A program made the translations under genes and the position numbers. Shown here piece after piece: positions 1 through 9,738 of a DNA stretch of 64,000 nucleotides (position 1 is the stretch's first letter; every line of letters begins with the position of its first letter). The stretch is from contig NZ_LT670848.1 of the NCBI RefSeq assembly GCF_900142975.1, positions 744,001 through 808,000 of the forward strand, given 5' to 3'. Under the pieces are notes generated by a model. It worked only from the letters and a program-made list of their open reading frames with translations. It was not told the DNA's origin and did not search any database. Origin of the DNA: Salegentibacter salegens. Lineage in GTDB: Bacteria > Bacteroidota > Bacteroidia > Flavobacteriales > Flavobacteriaceae.

Positions 1-1287
1 AAAAACACCGGTGAGCAAAGGATGATCAAAAGCGAGGTCGGTTATTAAAGTTTCCTGGGTTTTTAACTCAGAGAATGTAGGGGCATTTATACGGTTAAGT
101 AAATTATTATAAGAACTTTTATCTATACTTTCTGAAGGAATAATTACCAGTGGTACCGCATTCTTTTGAAGGTTTAGAAGGTTCGATTCTAAAGCGCCAG
201 ACACTACTTTCAGCTCATTAAGAATCACCAAATCGGCATCGTTTAGTCTATTGAAATCAAGCTGATCTATTTCAAAAATAGTAGTATTAAATTCAGGTGG
301 GGTGAGGATGCGGCTAAGAAAAGTGGCATCTTTACCCTGGCTTATCCCTACCACCTCGGCCGGTTTAAGCTTATTCAGACTAAAAAAAAGCGAATTATCG
401 TATGCCAAAGAGGCGTCTTCAATTTTTATAATTCCGTTAGAAATTTCTTCAGCATTAATCTTAAAACTGGTTTCTGAATTTTGATTTTCTTCAAAATTCA
501 CGGCTGTTTTTGCTAAAAGTGCTTCGCCATTATAAACCGAAATACTCACAGATTCTGAAACTTCTGCTGTACTACTCAATAGAACTTGCAAACTAATTTC
601 AGAAGTTTCACGATTGCTTATAAACACTGAATCTAAACTGATATTCTGAGTATTTTCGGGAATCGCTGGAATAATATGATAATTTAAATTGGAAGCATTT
701 GATAATTCCGCTGTATTTAGATTCTGCTGAAAATCAGAAATAAAAATAAGATTTTTATTTCCGGTAGAATTTTTTAGAAGTTGCTTTGCTCTTAAATTCA
801 GCGTATTAAACTCTGAAGAATTTTCTGCAAAATCGAGGTTTTGGAGTTCGGTGATTAATTCTTCCGCAGAAAGATTTCGAAATTCAGTATTATGAGTAAA
901 AAAGCTTATTTCTTCGTTTTCAGGAAGGTTTTTAATCAAATCCTGAACAGCGGCGGAGAGCAATTCGCCATTTTGCCCCGTGGCCTGCATACTGTAAGAA
1001 TTATCTAGAAAAATAAGCTTATCGCTTTGGGCGGATTCAGGATTTTTGGCAGGGAAATATGGTTGGGCAAATGCCAAAATTAAAGAGGCTAACATTAGCA
1101 TTCTAGTCACTAAAACCAGCCATTTCTTTAACCGCGAACTTTTTCGGGTTTGCCGAATAACTTTTTTTAGAAATTTTACATTGGTGAAATCTTCTTTCTG
1201 AAAACGGCGTAGTTGAAATAAATGAACAGCCAGCGGTATGAGTAGTAAAAACAGGGCATAAAGTAGTTCCGGCTGTTTAAATTCCAT
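1..1287 (-). CDS. BatA/vWA-domain membrane protein, C-terminal part cut by the window edge
   Basis: The reading frame opens with ATG at 1287 and stays open to base 1, so about 429 N-terminal residues are visible. The start matches the BatA N-terminal family: a short lead (MEFKQPELLYAL), a first membrane segment at about residues 7-23, a basic stretch, then a second membrane segment at about 57-75. A von Willebrand A-like part follows, with a MIDAS-type motif D95-N-S-Y-S99. Proteins of this layout sit in the inner membrane and face the periplasm; their biochemical role is not settled (aerotolerance-type naming is historical). It is alone here: the next gene upstream, a histidine kinase, ends 43 bases from its start. 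Family assignment is fairly sure, function is not. Confidence 0.8.
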   Translation of the reverse strand, partial: MEFKQPELLYALFLLLIPLAVHLFQLRRFQKEDFTNVKFLKKVIRQTRKSSRLKKWLVLVTRMLMLASLILAFAQPYFPAKNPESAQSDKLIFLDNSYSMQATGQNGELLSAAVQDLIKNLPENEEISFFTHNTEFRNLSAEELITELQNLDFAENSSEFNTLNLRAKQLLKNSTGNKNLIFISDFQQNLNTAELSNASNLNYHIIPAIPENTQNISLDSVFISNRETSEISLQVLLSSTAEVSESVSISVYNGEALLAKTAVNFEENQNSETSFKINAEEISNGIIKIEDASLAYDNSLFFSLNKLKPAEVVGISQGKDATFLSRILTPPEFNTTIFEIDQLDFNRLNDADLVILNELKVVSGALESNLLNLQKNAVPLVIIPSESIDKSSYNNLLNRINAPTFSELKTQETLITDLAFDHPLLTGVF

Positions 1288-1330
1288 AAAGCTTTAAAAA
1301 GTTTTTCAAATATATGAAATGGAATTTAAG

Positions 1331-2533
1331 CTAAGGCCGTTTAATTTTGAATTTAAAAGTACTGCCTTTACCTTTTTCAGAAAACACTTCAATACTACCA
1401 TTCATTTGTTCTATATGTTTCTTTACCGTAGCAAGGCCTATGCCGCTGCCGGGATTGCCATACCTATCTTTTGCATCCAGCGTGGCAAAAAGTTGAAAGA
1501 TTTTTTCTTTATCGTTTTTAGATATTCCTATACCATTATCGCTTATTTCAAAACCATAATAAGTTGCAGTGGTTTTAAAACTAATAGCTACTTTTCTAAC
1601 TTCCCGGGTATTATATTTTAAAGCATTACTTATTAAATTCATAAACACCTGGCTTAGCGCAGCTTTATTTATATTTTTAAGATGACCTTCACTAGGGTAA
1701 GTAATTTCTACATTTTCTTCTAATTTATAAAGATCGGTAATTCTTTTTAAGAGGGTAGGGAGGTGCACATCTTCATAGTCTTTTTCTAAAACGTGATCAC
1801 TGCGATAAAAACTTAGAATTCCATCTACATAATTTCTAAGGGAATAAGAAGATTCTACTAAAAAGTCGAGATATTGTCTACTTTGTTCATCAAGTTTTTC
1901 TTTGTTTTCGTCTTTTAGCAATTCGGTTAAAGAAATAATATTAGCGAGAGGAGATTTAATATCGTGTGAAACCAGGCTGGCAAATTTTTCCAGTTCTTTG
2001 TATTTCTGTTTTAATTTTCGCTGTACGTGTTGAAGTTTTGTTTTGTGCTTTCGCGATTCAAACAAATTCATACTTTGGTTGGCTAAGGCCATCAAAGATT
2101 TTTTCTGATCCTGGTCTAACTTCCTGATTTTTGTATCAAAAATGCAGAAAACTGCGATGGCGTGGCCGTTAGCATTTAAAAGTGGCACCCCTGCATAAAA
2201 ATGAAATTCCTGATGGTAGATATTTTTTGCGTTTTCAAAAAATTCAGGATGTTCCTGGCTGTTTATAATAAAGATTTCTTCCCCTGCGTTTATCGCATGT
2301 TCACATAAGGCATTTTCTCTGGGGATTTCGGCCAGTTGAGTACCATAAGCCGATTTATACCAAATATTAGTTTTACCAATAATGCTAATTTTTGCTACAG
2401 GAACCTGGCATATCTTTGCCGCCAAAAAAGTTAGTTGATCGTAATCTTTGTCTTCTCCCGATTTAAAAATTGCATATTCAGCAAGTGCTGCCCTGCGTAA
2501 TCTCTCATTTGAAGAAACTTTTTTTTGCTGCAT
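1331..2533 (-). CDS. GAF-domain sensor histidine kinase (copy 1)
   Basis: 400 aa, no signal peptide and no membrane segment, so a cytoplasmic sensor kinase. An N-terminal GAF-like domain (about 15-160) holds the typical FYAGVPL and FCIFDT strands. A short coiled coil leads to a HisKA dimerisation helix with phospho-acceptor H190 in SLVSHDIKSPL. The ATPase domain shows the N box (NLISNALKYN), G1 (DNGIGI), F box (IFQLFATL) and G2 (GSGIGLATVKK). All catalytic boxes are intact. No receiver domain is attached and no response regulator is adjacent. The closest relative in the window is the next gene upstream, which has the same architecture; the two are separated by 67 bases and look like a tandem duplication. 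Signal unknown. Confidence 0.9.
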   Translation of the reverse strand: MQQKKVSSNERLRRAALAEYAIFKSGEDKDYDQLTFLAAKICQVPVAKISIIGKTNIWYKSAYGTQLAEIPRENALCEHAINAGEEIFIINSQEHPEFFENAKNIYHQEFHFYAGVPLLNANGHAIAVFCIFDTKIRKLDQDQKKSLMALANQSMNLFESRKHKTKLQHVQRKLKQKYKELEKFASLVSHDIKSPLANIISLTELLKDENKEKLDEQSRQYLDFLVESSYSLRNYVDGILSFYRSDHVLEKDYEDVHLPTLLKRITDLYKLEENVEITYPSEGHLKNINKAALSQVFMNLISNALKYNTREVRKVAISFKTTATYYGFEISDNGIGISKNDKEKIFQLFATLDAKDRYGNPGSGIGLATVKKHIEQMNGSIEVFSEKGKGSTFKFKIKRP

Positions 2534-2600
2534 ACTTTTTGGCTGTTAGTACAAGAAGATAAAAAAAATTCTTCGAATTTCGATGAAAAACCCTTACTAT

Positions 2601-3821
2601 TTAAGCTTTTCGCTTAATGGAAAAAGTAAAACGTGTACCTTCTCCTACTTCCGAATTTACCTTTAGGTTTCCGCCTAAATTTCCAACCAGTCTTTTTACG
2701 GTAGAAAGCCCAATACCATTGCCTTTATTGCCGGCACGGTCACTTTTGGCAACCGTAGTAAAAAGTTTAAAAATATCGTCTTCCTTCTCCTTAGGAATAC
2801 CTATACCATTGTCCTGTATGCTGAAGTAATAAAAATCGGGGTTTTGGGAGAACTCAATATCAATAATTATTTTAGGCTTGTCGTTGTATTTTAGGCTGTT
2901 TCCTAATAAATTTAAAAATATTTGTTCCAGGGCGGCACGGTTAGAACTTATAATGGTGTTATCTTCTGGCAGGTTAATTACACAATCTTCAGTAATATTT
3001 AAAAGATCTATGATCTCTTCCAATAATTGGTTTACGTCAAATTCTTCATTCTTAGAGGCGGCAATATTATCGCTCTCATAATGATCTAATATTCCATTGA
3101 TATACCCGCTAAGTCTTAATCCGGCCTGTTTTAGATTTTGGAGATAATCTAAACCTTCTTCTCCAAGTTTGCTTCCAAACTTAGCTTTCAAGATATCTGC
3201 AGTAATAATCATATTCGCCAGGGGCATTTTCATATCGTGAGAAACCACACCGGCAAAATCTTTTAGCATTGCATTATGCTCGTTAAGTTGCTTTTTAATA
3301 TTCTCCAGGTAATCGTTTTTGCGTTTTAATTCCAGAAGTATTTCTACCTGCTTGGCAAGTGATTTTAAGGCATTTTTTTGTTCCTGACTTAATTTATTCG
3401 GTTTTGTATCAATTACGCAAAGCGTTCCCAAAACCATATTATTATGGTTTTTTAGGGGCATTCCGGCGTAATAGATAATGGGCTCGGTTTTGGCAAGTAC
3501 GAAGGGATTATCTACAAACCGAACATCTAATCGGGTATCTTCAATTTCCATTAATTGTTCAGGCTCTAATATGGCGTGACTGCAAAACGAAATATCTCGT
3601 TCTGATGTACACATATCGGTACCATACTTAGATTTAAACCATTGTTCGTGTTCCCCCACCAGGGAAATTAAAGAAATTGGAGTTTTGCAAATAAAAGAAG
3701 CTAATTGGGTGATATTATCAAATTCCTCCTCGGTAGGACTATATAATATGTTTGCCTCCTCAAGCGCATTTAATCGTTGGCTTTCGTTATCGGGGATGGC
3801 AGGTTTCAACATATATGGCAA
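2601..3821 (-). CDS. GAF-domain sensor histidine kinase (copy 2)
   Basis: Up to 406 aa; the start may be the fourth codon (MLKPAIPDNESQR), since the paralogue begins shortly before the equivalent NERLRR. The GAF-like domain (about 15-165) contains CSHAI, YYAGMPL and LCVIDTKPNKLSQEQ, as in the adjacent copy. The HisKA helix has acceptor His in VVSHDMKMPLANM (residue 195 counted from the first Met). N box NLLGNSLKYN, G1 DNGIGI and G2 GNGIGLSTVKRL are complete. Cytoplasmic. Two candidate Bacteroidota -7 boxes (TAAATTTG on the minus strand at 3834-3841 and 3843-3850) lie directly upstream, so this gene may lead a two-kinase transcript. The partner regulator is not encoded nearby. Confidence 0.9.
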   Translation of the reverse strand: MPYMLKPAIPDNESQRLNALEEANILYSPTEEEFDNITQLASFICKTPISLISLVGEHEQWFKSKYGTDMCTSERDISFCSHAILEPEQLMEIEDTRLDVRFVDNPFVLAKTEPIIYYAGMPLKNHNNMVLGTLCVIDTKPNKLSQEQKNALKSLAKQVEILLELKRKNDYLENIKKQLNEHNAMLKDFAGVVSHDMKMPLANMIITADILKAKFGSKLGEEGLDYLQNLKQAGLRLSGYINGILDHYESDNIAASKNEEFDVNQLLEEIIDLLNITEDCVINLPEDNTIISSNRAALEQIFLNLLGNSLKYNDKPKIIIDIEFSQNPDFYYFSIQDNGIGIPKEKEDDIFKLFTTVAKSDRAGNKGNGIGLSTVKRLVGNLGGNLKVNSEVGEGTRFTFSIKRKA

Positions 3822-3872
3822 ATTGTATTAAAACAAATTTAACAAATTTAAGTGAGACTTGTTAGATTTTTA

Positions 3873-4637
3873 CTAATACTTTTCGAACACACCCAAGCCA
3901 AATAATGCAAAATCATATTTAACGGGATCTACTGGATCCAGCTTCCTTAGCGAGATATCCAACTCATTTAAAGCTTTGGCATCATTGGCTTTTCGCTTTA
4001 AGAGTTTTAATTTTCTCGCCACATTTCCAGAATGTACGTCTAAAGGGCAGCTTAATTGCGAAGCATCGAGTTTTTCCCAAAGACCAAAATCTACACCGGC
4101 CTGGTCTTTTCTAACCATCCATCGCAGGTACATATTTATTCGTTTTGCCGCAGAATTTTTAAGCGGATCACTAACGTGTTTTTGCGTTCTGGATGGATGA
4201 GGAAGTTCAAAAAAAACTTTCTTGAATTCGTGAATCGCCGGTTGAAGGGAGGCTTTTTCAGCATTTTGAGTAAAAATACTTTCAATACCACCGTGATGCT
4301 TGTAGATGTTTTTTAAAGCTGAAATAAAATAAATAAGATCGGTTTCGTTAAAAGTACGGTGAACAAATCCCGTTAGACTTTCTAAATCACTTTCAGAATG
4401 ATTTAAAATGAAATCGTGCGGACTGCGATCCAGCATTTCCATTAAACGATTTGCATTTTTTAGAATGCTTTTTCGATTTCCCCAGGCAATTGTTGCTGTG
4501 AGAAACCCTGAAATTTCAATATTTTCTTTTTTACTGAATTGATGCGGAATTTGAACAGGATCTGATTCTATAAATTCTGGCGTATTGTATTGCTCTACTT
4601 TAAAATCGAGAAAAGATTTGAGTTCACTTTTTTTCAA
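3873..4637 (-). CDS. TIGR02757 (DUF2400) family protein
   Basis: 254 aa, matching the whole length of the TIGR02757/DUF2400 family: an N-terminal EQYNTPEFIESDPVQIPH segment, then ATIAWGNRKSI and, near the end, the LDVHSGNVARKLKLLKRK motif that recalls helix-hairpin-helix DNA glycosylase folds. The biochemical function of the family is not known to me. It follows the ABC ATPase gene by only 5 bases on the same strand, so they are co-transcribed. No signal peptide or membrane segment. Confidence 0.85.
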   Translation of the reverse strand: MKKSELKSFLDFKVEQYNTPEFIESDPVQIPHQFSKKENIEISGFLTATIAWGNRKSILKNANRLMEMLDRSPHDFILNHSESDLESLTGFVHRTFNETDLIYFISALKNIYKHHGGIESIFTQNAEKASLQPAIHEFKKVFFELPHPSRTQKHVSDPLKNSAAKRINMYLRWMVRKDQAGVDFGLWEKLDASQLSCPLDVHSGNVARKLKLLKRKANDAKALNELDISLRKLDPVDPVKYDFALFGLGVFEKY

Positions 4638-4642
4638 ACTGC

Positions 4643-5317
4643 TTAAATTTCCTTTTTATCAATAATTTTCCCGTCCTGCATGGTGATTTTGCGGTCGGCC
4701 ATATCTGCGAGTTCTTCGTTATGAGTAACAATTACAAAAGTTTGCTGAAATTCGTCTCGTAGCTTAAAAAATAACTTATGAAGATTTTCGGCAGATTCGG
4801 TATCTAAATTTCCTGATGGTTCATCGGCAAAAATCACTGCCGGATTATTGATAAGAGACCTGGCAACAGCAATTCGTTGTTGCTCGCCACCACTAAGTTC
4901 AGCTGGTTTATGGTGTGCCCGGTTTTTAAGTCCTAAAAATCCTAAAAGCTCCTTTGCTCGTTCTTCTGCCTTTTCTTTTGGTGTATTATGAATAAATGCC
5001 GGGATGCAAATATTCTCTAAGGCCGTAAACTCTGGTAATAACTGGTGAAATTGAAAGATAAACCCAATATTCTTATTCCTGAATTTAGATAATTCCCGGG
5101 AAGAGAGATTGTAAATATCGGTATTATTGATCTCTAGGGTAGAATCTTTGTCTTTTTCAGGTTTGTCTAAAGTTCCCAGAATTTGAAGTAAAGTGGTTTT
5201 ACCCGCTCCCGAAGCTCCCACAATAGATACAATTTCGCTCTTTTTAATATGAAGATCGAGACCTTTTAATACATGCAGGTCTCCGTAGTATTTATGAATA
5301 TTTTTGGCTATAATCAT
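4643..5317 (-). CDS. ABC transporter ATP-binding protein, LolD/MacB-like
   Basis: 224 aa, one complete ABC ATPase domain. Walker A is GASGAGKTT (about residues 34-42), the Q loop [17 protein letters not shown], the signature LSGGEQQR, Walker [13 protein letters not shown] and the switch His in IVTHNEELA. The Q-loop sequence with [10 protein letters not shown] is typical of the LolD/MacB/FtsE group, which extracts lipoproteins or drives periplasmic efflux. The permease partner (LolC/E-like) is not adjacent, which is common for this gene in Flavobacteriaceae. Downstream neighbour is the TIGR02757 gene, 5 bases away. LolD is the most likely role but cannot be proven from the ATPase alone. Confidence 0.85.
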   Translation of the reverse strand: MIIAKNIHKYYGDLHVLKGLDLHIKKSEIVSIVGASGAGKTTLLQILGTLDKPEKDKDSTLEINNTDIYNLSSRELSKFRNKNIGFIFQFHQLLPEFTALENICIPAFIHNTPKEKAEERAKELLGFLGLKNRAHHKPAELSGGEQQRIAVARSLINNPAVIFADEPSGNLDTESAENLHKLFFKLRDEFQQTFVIVTHNEELADMADRKITMQDGKIIDKKEI

Positions 5318-5324
5318 TTGTTCG

Positions 5325-5400
5325 CTCGATAATCGAGATTTTAAAAGCTCCAGGACTTTCCTCGAAATTAAATTAATACTTCCTTAAAATGCCTTGTAAC
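5325..5400 (+). repeat. Dispersed repeat A, copy 1 (partial)
   Basis: Starts with the 13-base palindrome CTCGATAATCGAG followed by ATTTTAAA. The remainder (AGCTCCAGGACTTTCCTCG and on) is only loosely like the other copies. It lies just upstream of the ABC ATPase start, and a better copy follows 14 bases later. Confidence 0.7.
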
Positions 5401-5413
5401 CCGGTTCGAAATA

Positions 5414-5470
5414 TTTACTCGATAATCGAGATTTAAATGCCCCGAGGCTTGCCCCGAGGTAGTTTACTAA
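5414..5470 (+). repeat. Dispersed repeat A, copy 2 (best-preserved short form)
   Basis: Begins TTTACTCGATAATCGAG and runs through ATTTAAATGCCCCGAGG, a second CCCGAGG, to end GGTAGTTTACTAA. The same start and end are shared by copies near 11.1, 14.7, 15.5, 26.1, 53.1 and 54.5 kb. Intergenic, between the ABC ATPase and the DUF5916 gene. Confidence 0.8.
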
Positions 5471-5509
5471 GGCTCGTGAAAATTAGCCAAATTCAGTAAA
5501 ACCCCCAAG

Positions 5510-7948
5510 CTAAGAATTGAATATGTTTTTCACCCGGTTGTAGTCTATATAATACACTATACGCAAGCTAAAATTATGTCGCGCCGGCCTATGGAATAAA
5601 TTATCTAAACTTTGCTGAAAATCTAAATAGCTTAATTCATCCTGATTAAAAATTGAATTTCTATAGAGTAAAATTGCTTCACTACCGGGTGCGAATTGCC
5701 AGCGGTAGCTTAAATCCAGGTTCCAGATATTAAAATTAGCATCGGGATTGTAATTTTCCTTTCTATCGTAATTTATTGAAGTTAAACTTCCATCTTTATT
5801 TAATTTTGAAAAGCTTCCTTCTTCAAACTGTGCGACCGACCAAAAATTCCTGAAACTTAAATTTAACCCTTGCTTCGTGGTGAAATTGTAATTTGCCTGA
5901 AGCGAGTTTTCAAAACTTTTCATATCCCTGATTCCAAAAATCACATTTTGAGGCTGAAGTGTAACGAAGCTGGGACGATTAATTTCATTATCGTATTCAA
6001 AACCATAGATCACTAAAAACCTATCGTTAAATCTAATTCTGGGTTTAAAGCTGAAATTAAAACTTTCCTGGGAATTTTTATTGAAAACCTGGTACGTTGT
6101 GCGCACATCTAAAGCCAGTTTCTTTCTATAATCTGAAGAAATCCAGGCGTTCCCCGCAATATTGGGTTGGTATGTGATAAAAGTGTTCTCCCTGCGTGGC
6201 TCAAAAAAGTCTTTAAAAGCAGAATTTACTTCAGCAAAACCTCCAAAAGCAAATCGTTCGCGGGTCATTGCAAAGATGCTTGCACCTCCACCGGTTGCAA
6301 CATTCACATCGGGACGGTAGCGACGCTGGTGATTTGCATATAATTCTATGTTATACTGATTAAAAATCCCGGTTGGCTTGAAAGTTTGGTAAGAAGTATT
6401 CAGGTAAAAATTATTATAGTTGTTCGTGAAACTTATTCCAAGATCATTAATATCATACGTTTCATTTGCAAATTCGTGCGACGCTCCGTACCTGAAATTT
6501 CCTTTGGTTCTATTTATTGAAAACAAAGAAGCGAAGCCGGTTTCATTTTGCCCTGGTAAATTCACATTACTCATTTTTGCTTCTCCAACAAAGTTAAATG
6601 AGTTCGCCTTATTGAAAACATCAAATAGAAAGCCTGTTACATTGGCGTCTCTAAAATTTCCTTCCCGGGTAACGTTGGTATTTATTAAGCTTATAGAAGA
6701 ATTCTTATTAAAACGTTGGTCGAGCACCAGGATGTTATAATTGGCCAGTGGTTCAGTAATTTTCTTCCTGCTGTTGCCGGTAAGGGTATCCCTAAGAATC
6801 GCTTTGGTTTCAGCGGTAACGGCATTAAAAAATCCTACGCCAAGGCCACGTTCGGTTCTACCTGAAATTTTTAAAGCATTTATAAGATCGGTTCTTTCAG
6901 GATTTTCAAGAATCTCTTCATTATCGAGTTTTTCACGCTGGGCGTTATTAAAACCAATAGGAGTATTTCCCACCCGGCGGGAATAAAAAAGATCACCTTT
7001 TGTAAAGAGCTCGGTTCCTTCGGTAAAAAATGCACGATTTTCTCCAAATATTTGCTCAAAAGGGCCTAAGTTAAGTTCTACATCATCATAAGCAACCTGG
7101 CCAAAATCTGGAACTAATGTCATATCTAAGGTGAAGGCTTTATTAATTCCATATTTTACATCCAGCCCGGCGTTAAAATTAGTTTCGGTTTGTCCATCAA
7201 ACCTATCAATTTCTGCCGAGGTATATGGATAAAAACTGAGTCGGGTAGGAGGTTCAATATTTTCAATTCCCGTAAGTAAACCGGTTTGCTGACTCATTAA
7301 ACCAACGGCTTTATCTACATAATTCCAGGTATAACTTTCATTTCTATGCGAGATCTGTCTTAAAAACTGAATTCCCCATTCCTGTTCCTGGTTTTCAGGA
7401 AAACGCAACGCAGAATAAGGAATGCGAATTTCAGCATACCAACCATTTTCGTCTTGAGAAACCGCAGCCTCCCAAACAATATTGAAGCCATAATCTTCAT
7501 TATTTCCGGTTATTTTAGCATCTGCTCGAGTACCCGCGGCAGTAACTGCAAACCTTATTTGATTTTCACCATCGTCATAGGTATTAATATCTATTTGAAA
7601 GTAATCACTTTGCTCCAAATTATCCCGTTGGGTAAACTGTTTTACAATCTTGCCCGGTTTATCTTCATATAAATATGCCGCAATATACAAGGCTTCATTA
7701 TCGTAAACTATTTTCACCTCGGTATTGTGACTTGGGGGAATTGGATCTCCATCGCCGGGATAATACATAACAAAGTTATTGGCTTTCGTAAGGTTTTTCC
7801 AGGCTTTATCGTCTAAGATTCCGTCAATTACCGGGGATTCCTGTGTTTTTGTTGCCGAATAGTTTTTACGCGGTAGGCTATCTATTTGCGCCGAAATTTG
7901 ATGACCAAAACTGAAAAATATTAAAATAAACCGGATTTTCGCAGGCAT
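5510..7948 (-). CDS. DUF5916 outer-membrane protein with N-terminal CBM9-like domain
   Basis: 812 aa. A signal peptide (about 1-20, ending ISAQ) is followed by a carbohydrate-binding family 9-like beta-sandwich (about 35-225: SPVIDGILDDKAW, YDNEALYIAAYLYED, WYAEIRIPYSALRF). The rest is the DUF5916 part with the diagnostic DMTLVPDFGQV and FEQIFGENRAFFTEGTELF. It ends in a long run of alternating strands that look like a beta-barrel. Family members are widespread in Bacteroidota as predicted outer-membrane proteins of unknown substrate; the CBM9 likeness hints at glycan contact but is weak evidence. A well-formed promoter precedes the gene. It stands alone and is divergent from msrA. Confidence 0.88.
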   Translation of the reverse strand: MPAKIRFILIFFSFGHQISAQIDSLPRKNYSATKTQESPVIDGILDDKAWKNLTKANNFVMYYPGDGDPIPPSHNTEVKIVYDNEALYIAAYLYEDKPGKIVKQFTQRDNLEQSDYFQIDINTYDDGENQIRFAVTAAGTRADAKITGNNEDYGFNIVWEAAVSQDENGWYAEIRIPYSALRFPENQEQEWGIQFLRQISHRNESYTWNYVDKAVGLMSQQTGLLTGIENIEPPTRLSFYPYTSAEIDRFDGQTETNFNAGLDVKYGINKAFTLDMTLVPDFGQVAYDDVELNLGPFEQIFGENRAFFTEGTELFTKGDLFYSRRVGNTPIGFNNAQREKLDNEEILENPERTDLINALKISGRTERGLGVGFFNAVTAETKAILRDTLTGNSRKKITEPLANYNILVLDQRFNKNSSISLINTNVTREGNFRDANVTGFLFDVFNKANSFNFVGEAKMSNVNLPGQNETGFASLFSINRTKGNFRYGASHEFANETYDINDLGISFTNNYNNFYLNTSYQTFKPTGIFNQYNIELYANHQRRYRPDVNVATGGGASIFAMTRERFAFGGFAEVNSAFKDFFEPRRENTFITYQPNIAGNAWISSDYRKKLALDVRTTYQVFNKNSQESFNFSFKPRIRFNDRFLVIYGFEYDNEINRPSFVTLQPQNVIFGIRDMKSFENSLQANYNFTTKQGLNLSFRNFWSVAQFEEGSFSKLNKDGSLTSINYDRKENYNPDANFNIWNLDLSYRWQFAPGSEAILLYRNSIFNQDELSYLDFQQSLDNLFHRPARHNFSLRIVYYIDYNRVKNIFNS

Positions 7949-7976
7949 TAATTGAGGATTTGAATAATAATTAGTT

Positions 7977-8007
7977 CAAATATATCATAGTTCTCAATGC
8001 AGACAAA
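7977..8007 (-). promoter_or_regulatory. Bacteroidota-type promoter for the DUF5916 gene
   Basis: On the minus strand TTTG (8007-8004) is followed after 19 bases by TATATTTG (7984-7977), an exact fit to the -33 TTTG / -7 TAnnTTTG consensus. The start codon at 7948 is about 25 bases downstream of the expected transcription start. Confidence 0.7.
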
Positions 8008-8083
8008 GCTTTGATTTAAATTCAAGTTAAACTATATTTAATTTGTTTATTATTACCTTAAATTTGCTAAACAAAAATAATCT

Positions 8084-8626
8084 ATGAATTCAGAAAATTT
8101 AGAACTTGCAACTTTGGCAGGAGGTTGTTTCTGGTGTACCGAAGCTGTTTTTCAACGTTTAAATGGAGTAGAAGAGGTGCTTTCCGGTTTTACCGGTGGA
8201 AATATAAAAAATCCTGCGTATCGTGAAATTATAACGGGGAGAACTGGCCACGCTGAAGCCATCCAGATAAAGTTTAATCCAGAAGTAATAAACTTTCAGG
8301 ATCTATTATATGTCTTTTTTGCCACACACGATCCAACTACCTTAAACCGCCAACAAAATGATGTTGGGACCCAGTACCGCAGCGCTGTTTTTTATCATTC
8401 TGAAAATCAGAAAGAAACTACAGAAAAAGTAATTGAAGAACTGGAAGAAAAAAAGATTTTTGAAAATAAAATCGTAACCGAAATAACTGCGGCGAAAGAT
8501 TTTTATATTGCAGAAAAAGAGCACCAGGATTTTTATAACCAGCACAGGCAACAGCCCTATTGCCAGTTTATAATAGATCCTAAAATAAAAAAACTAACTG
8601 AAGTCTTTTCAGATAAACTGAAATAA
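8084..8626 (+). CDS. msrA: Peptide-methionine (S)-S-oxide reductase MsrA
   Basis: 180 aa. Reduces the S form of methionine sulfoxide in free and protein-bound form, in the cytoplasm (no signal peptide). The active-site motif [11 protein letters not shown] gives catalytic Cys15; [51 protein letters not shown] and [10 protein letters not shown] are the expected MsrA blocks in the right order. Eight bases separate it from folE, so the two are probably co-transcribed. A TAAATTTG -7-like box is at 8059-8066 but without a well-spaced -33 element. No MsrB domain is fused. Confidence 0.96.
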   Translation: MNSENLELATLAGGCFWCTEAVFQRLNGVEEVLSGFTGGNIKNPAYREIITGRTGHAEAIQIKFNPEVINFQDLLYVFFATHDPTTLNRQQNDVGTQYRSAVFYHSENQKETTEKVIEELEEKKIFENKIVTEITAAKDFYIAEKEHQDFYNQHRQQPYCQFIIDPKIKKLTEVFSDKLK

Positions 8627-8633
8627 TAAAAAG

Positions 8634-9230
8634 ATGGCTTATAAATTTAAAGAAGAATATAATATTGAGGTTACTGATGGGCTTCAGAAAAATTATAAAA
8701 ATATCCTTGAAGGAATTGGAGAGGATATTAGCCGTGAGGGCATAGCGAATACTCCCGAACGCGCAGCAAAGGCTATGCAGTTCTTAACCCAGGGTTATAA
8801 AATGGACGCCGAAACCATCTTAAAAAAAGCCATGTTCAAGGAGAGTTATGACGAAATGGTGGTGGTAAAAGACATAGAATTATATTCTTTGTGTGAACAC
8901 CATATGTTGCCTTTTTTTGGGAAAGCACATATCGCGTACATTCCAAATGGCCATATAGTTGGTTTAAGTAAATTACCCAGGGTGGTAGATGTTTTTGCTC
9001 GCAGGCTTCAGGTACAGGAGCGTTTAACTCATGATATCCTGGAATGTATAAACAGCACTCTTAAACCAAAAGGAGTTGCCGTGGTGATAGAAGCCGTGCA
9101 TATGTGTATGATGATGCGTGGTGTACAAAAACAGAATAGTGCAACTACAACCTCCGGATTTAGAGGGCAATTTGAGAAAATAGAAACCAGGAATGAGTTT
9201 TTAAAGCTAATTAGCTCAAACCTCAAATAA
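8634..9230 (+). CDS. folE: GTP cyclohydrolase I FolE
   Basis: 198 aa, full length for type I. Converts GTP to 7,8-dihydroneopterin triphosphate, the first step towards tetrahydrofolate (and in some bacteria queuosine). Zinc ligands are visible: C87 and H90 in [20 protein letters not shown] and C158 in [11 protein letters not shown]. The substrate loop [12 protein letters not shown] is intact. N-terminal [19 protein letters not shown] is characteristic. The start codon lies 8 bases after the msrA stop. A cytoplasmic homodecamer in known relatives. Confidence 0.97.
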   Translation: MAYKFKEEYNIEVTDGLQKNYKNILEGIGEDISREGIANTPERAAKAMQFLTQGYKMDAETILKKAMFKESYDEMVVVKDIELYSLCEHHMLPFFGKAHIAYIPNGHIVGLSKLPRVVDVFARRLQVQERLTHDILECINSTLKPKGVAVVIEAVHMCMMMRGVQKQNSATTTSGFRGQFEKIETRNEFLKLISSNLK

Positions 9231-9274
9231 TAATCTGGCACTTTATTTGCTTTATTTGACTAAAAGCAATCAAA

Positions 9275-9583
9275 ATGAAACTTTTAAAAGATAGATTATT
9301 TATAAAAGGCCTAATGTACGATGCTCTTGGTATGGCTACTATGGCTATTCCTTTAGTGGGGCCGTTTCTTGATTTATTGTGGGCGCCTTATGCGGCTAGA
9401 AAAATGGGGGAAATGTACCCCGGAAAAAAAGGTAAAGTAGCTTCAGTAATTGTATTTCTTGAAGAGATCTTACCGGGAACCGATATTATTCCAACATTTA
9501 CACTAATGTATTTTTATACCTTTGTTTGGAGTAAAAAGAAACAACCTAAAGATCAGGTAATTGAAGTTGAGATAATAGAATAA
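9275..9583 (+). CDS. Small conserved membrane-associated protein
   Basis: 102 aa, not recognised by name. A basic N-terminus (MKLLKDRLFIKG) leads into a hydrophobic stretch at about 15-38 (ALGMATMAIPLVGPFLDLLW) and a second at about 57-85 (VIVFLEEILPGTDIIPTF and on), so two membrane segments are likely. The tail is charged (KKKQPKDQVIEVEIIE). It starts 44 bases after folE on the same strand and is followed by a good terminator, so it may close the msrA-folE transcript. The coding potential is convincing (even codon use, terminator placement), but nothing in it points to a function. Confidence 0.75.
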   Translation: MKLLKDRLFIKGLMYDALGMATMAIPLVGPFLDLLWAPYAARKMGEMYPGKKGKVASVIVFLEEILPGTDIIPTFTLMYFYTFVWSKKKQPKDQVIEVEIIE

Positions 9584-9613
9584 GCTTCTTTATTTTATAA
9601 AGCATTTTTGAAG

Positions 9614-9643
9614 CGGAATTCCATATCGGATTCCGTTTTTTTT
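9614..9643 (+). terminator. Rho-independent terminator after the small membrane protein
   Basis: Stem CGGAAT (9614-9619) pairs with ATTCCG (9630-9635) around a 10-base loop and is followed by eight T residues. Confidence 0.75.
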
Positions 9644-9738
9644 GCATTTGTTGTAAATTATTTAAAAACTCTTTAACAGCCGTAACTCTTTGCTTTTAAT
9701 TGTTTTATGTAATTTACTCTGAATGTAAAATTTACAAA

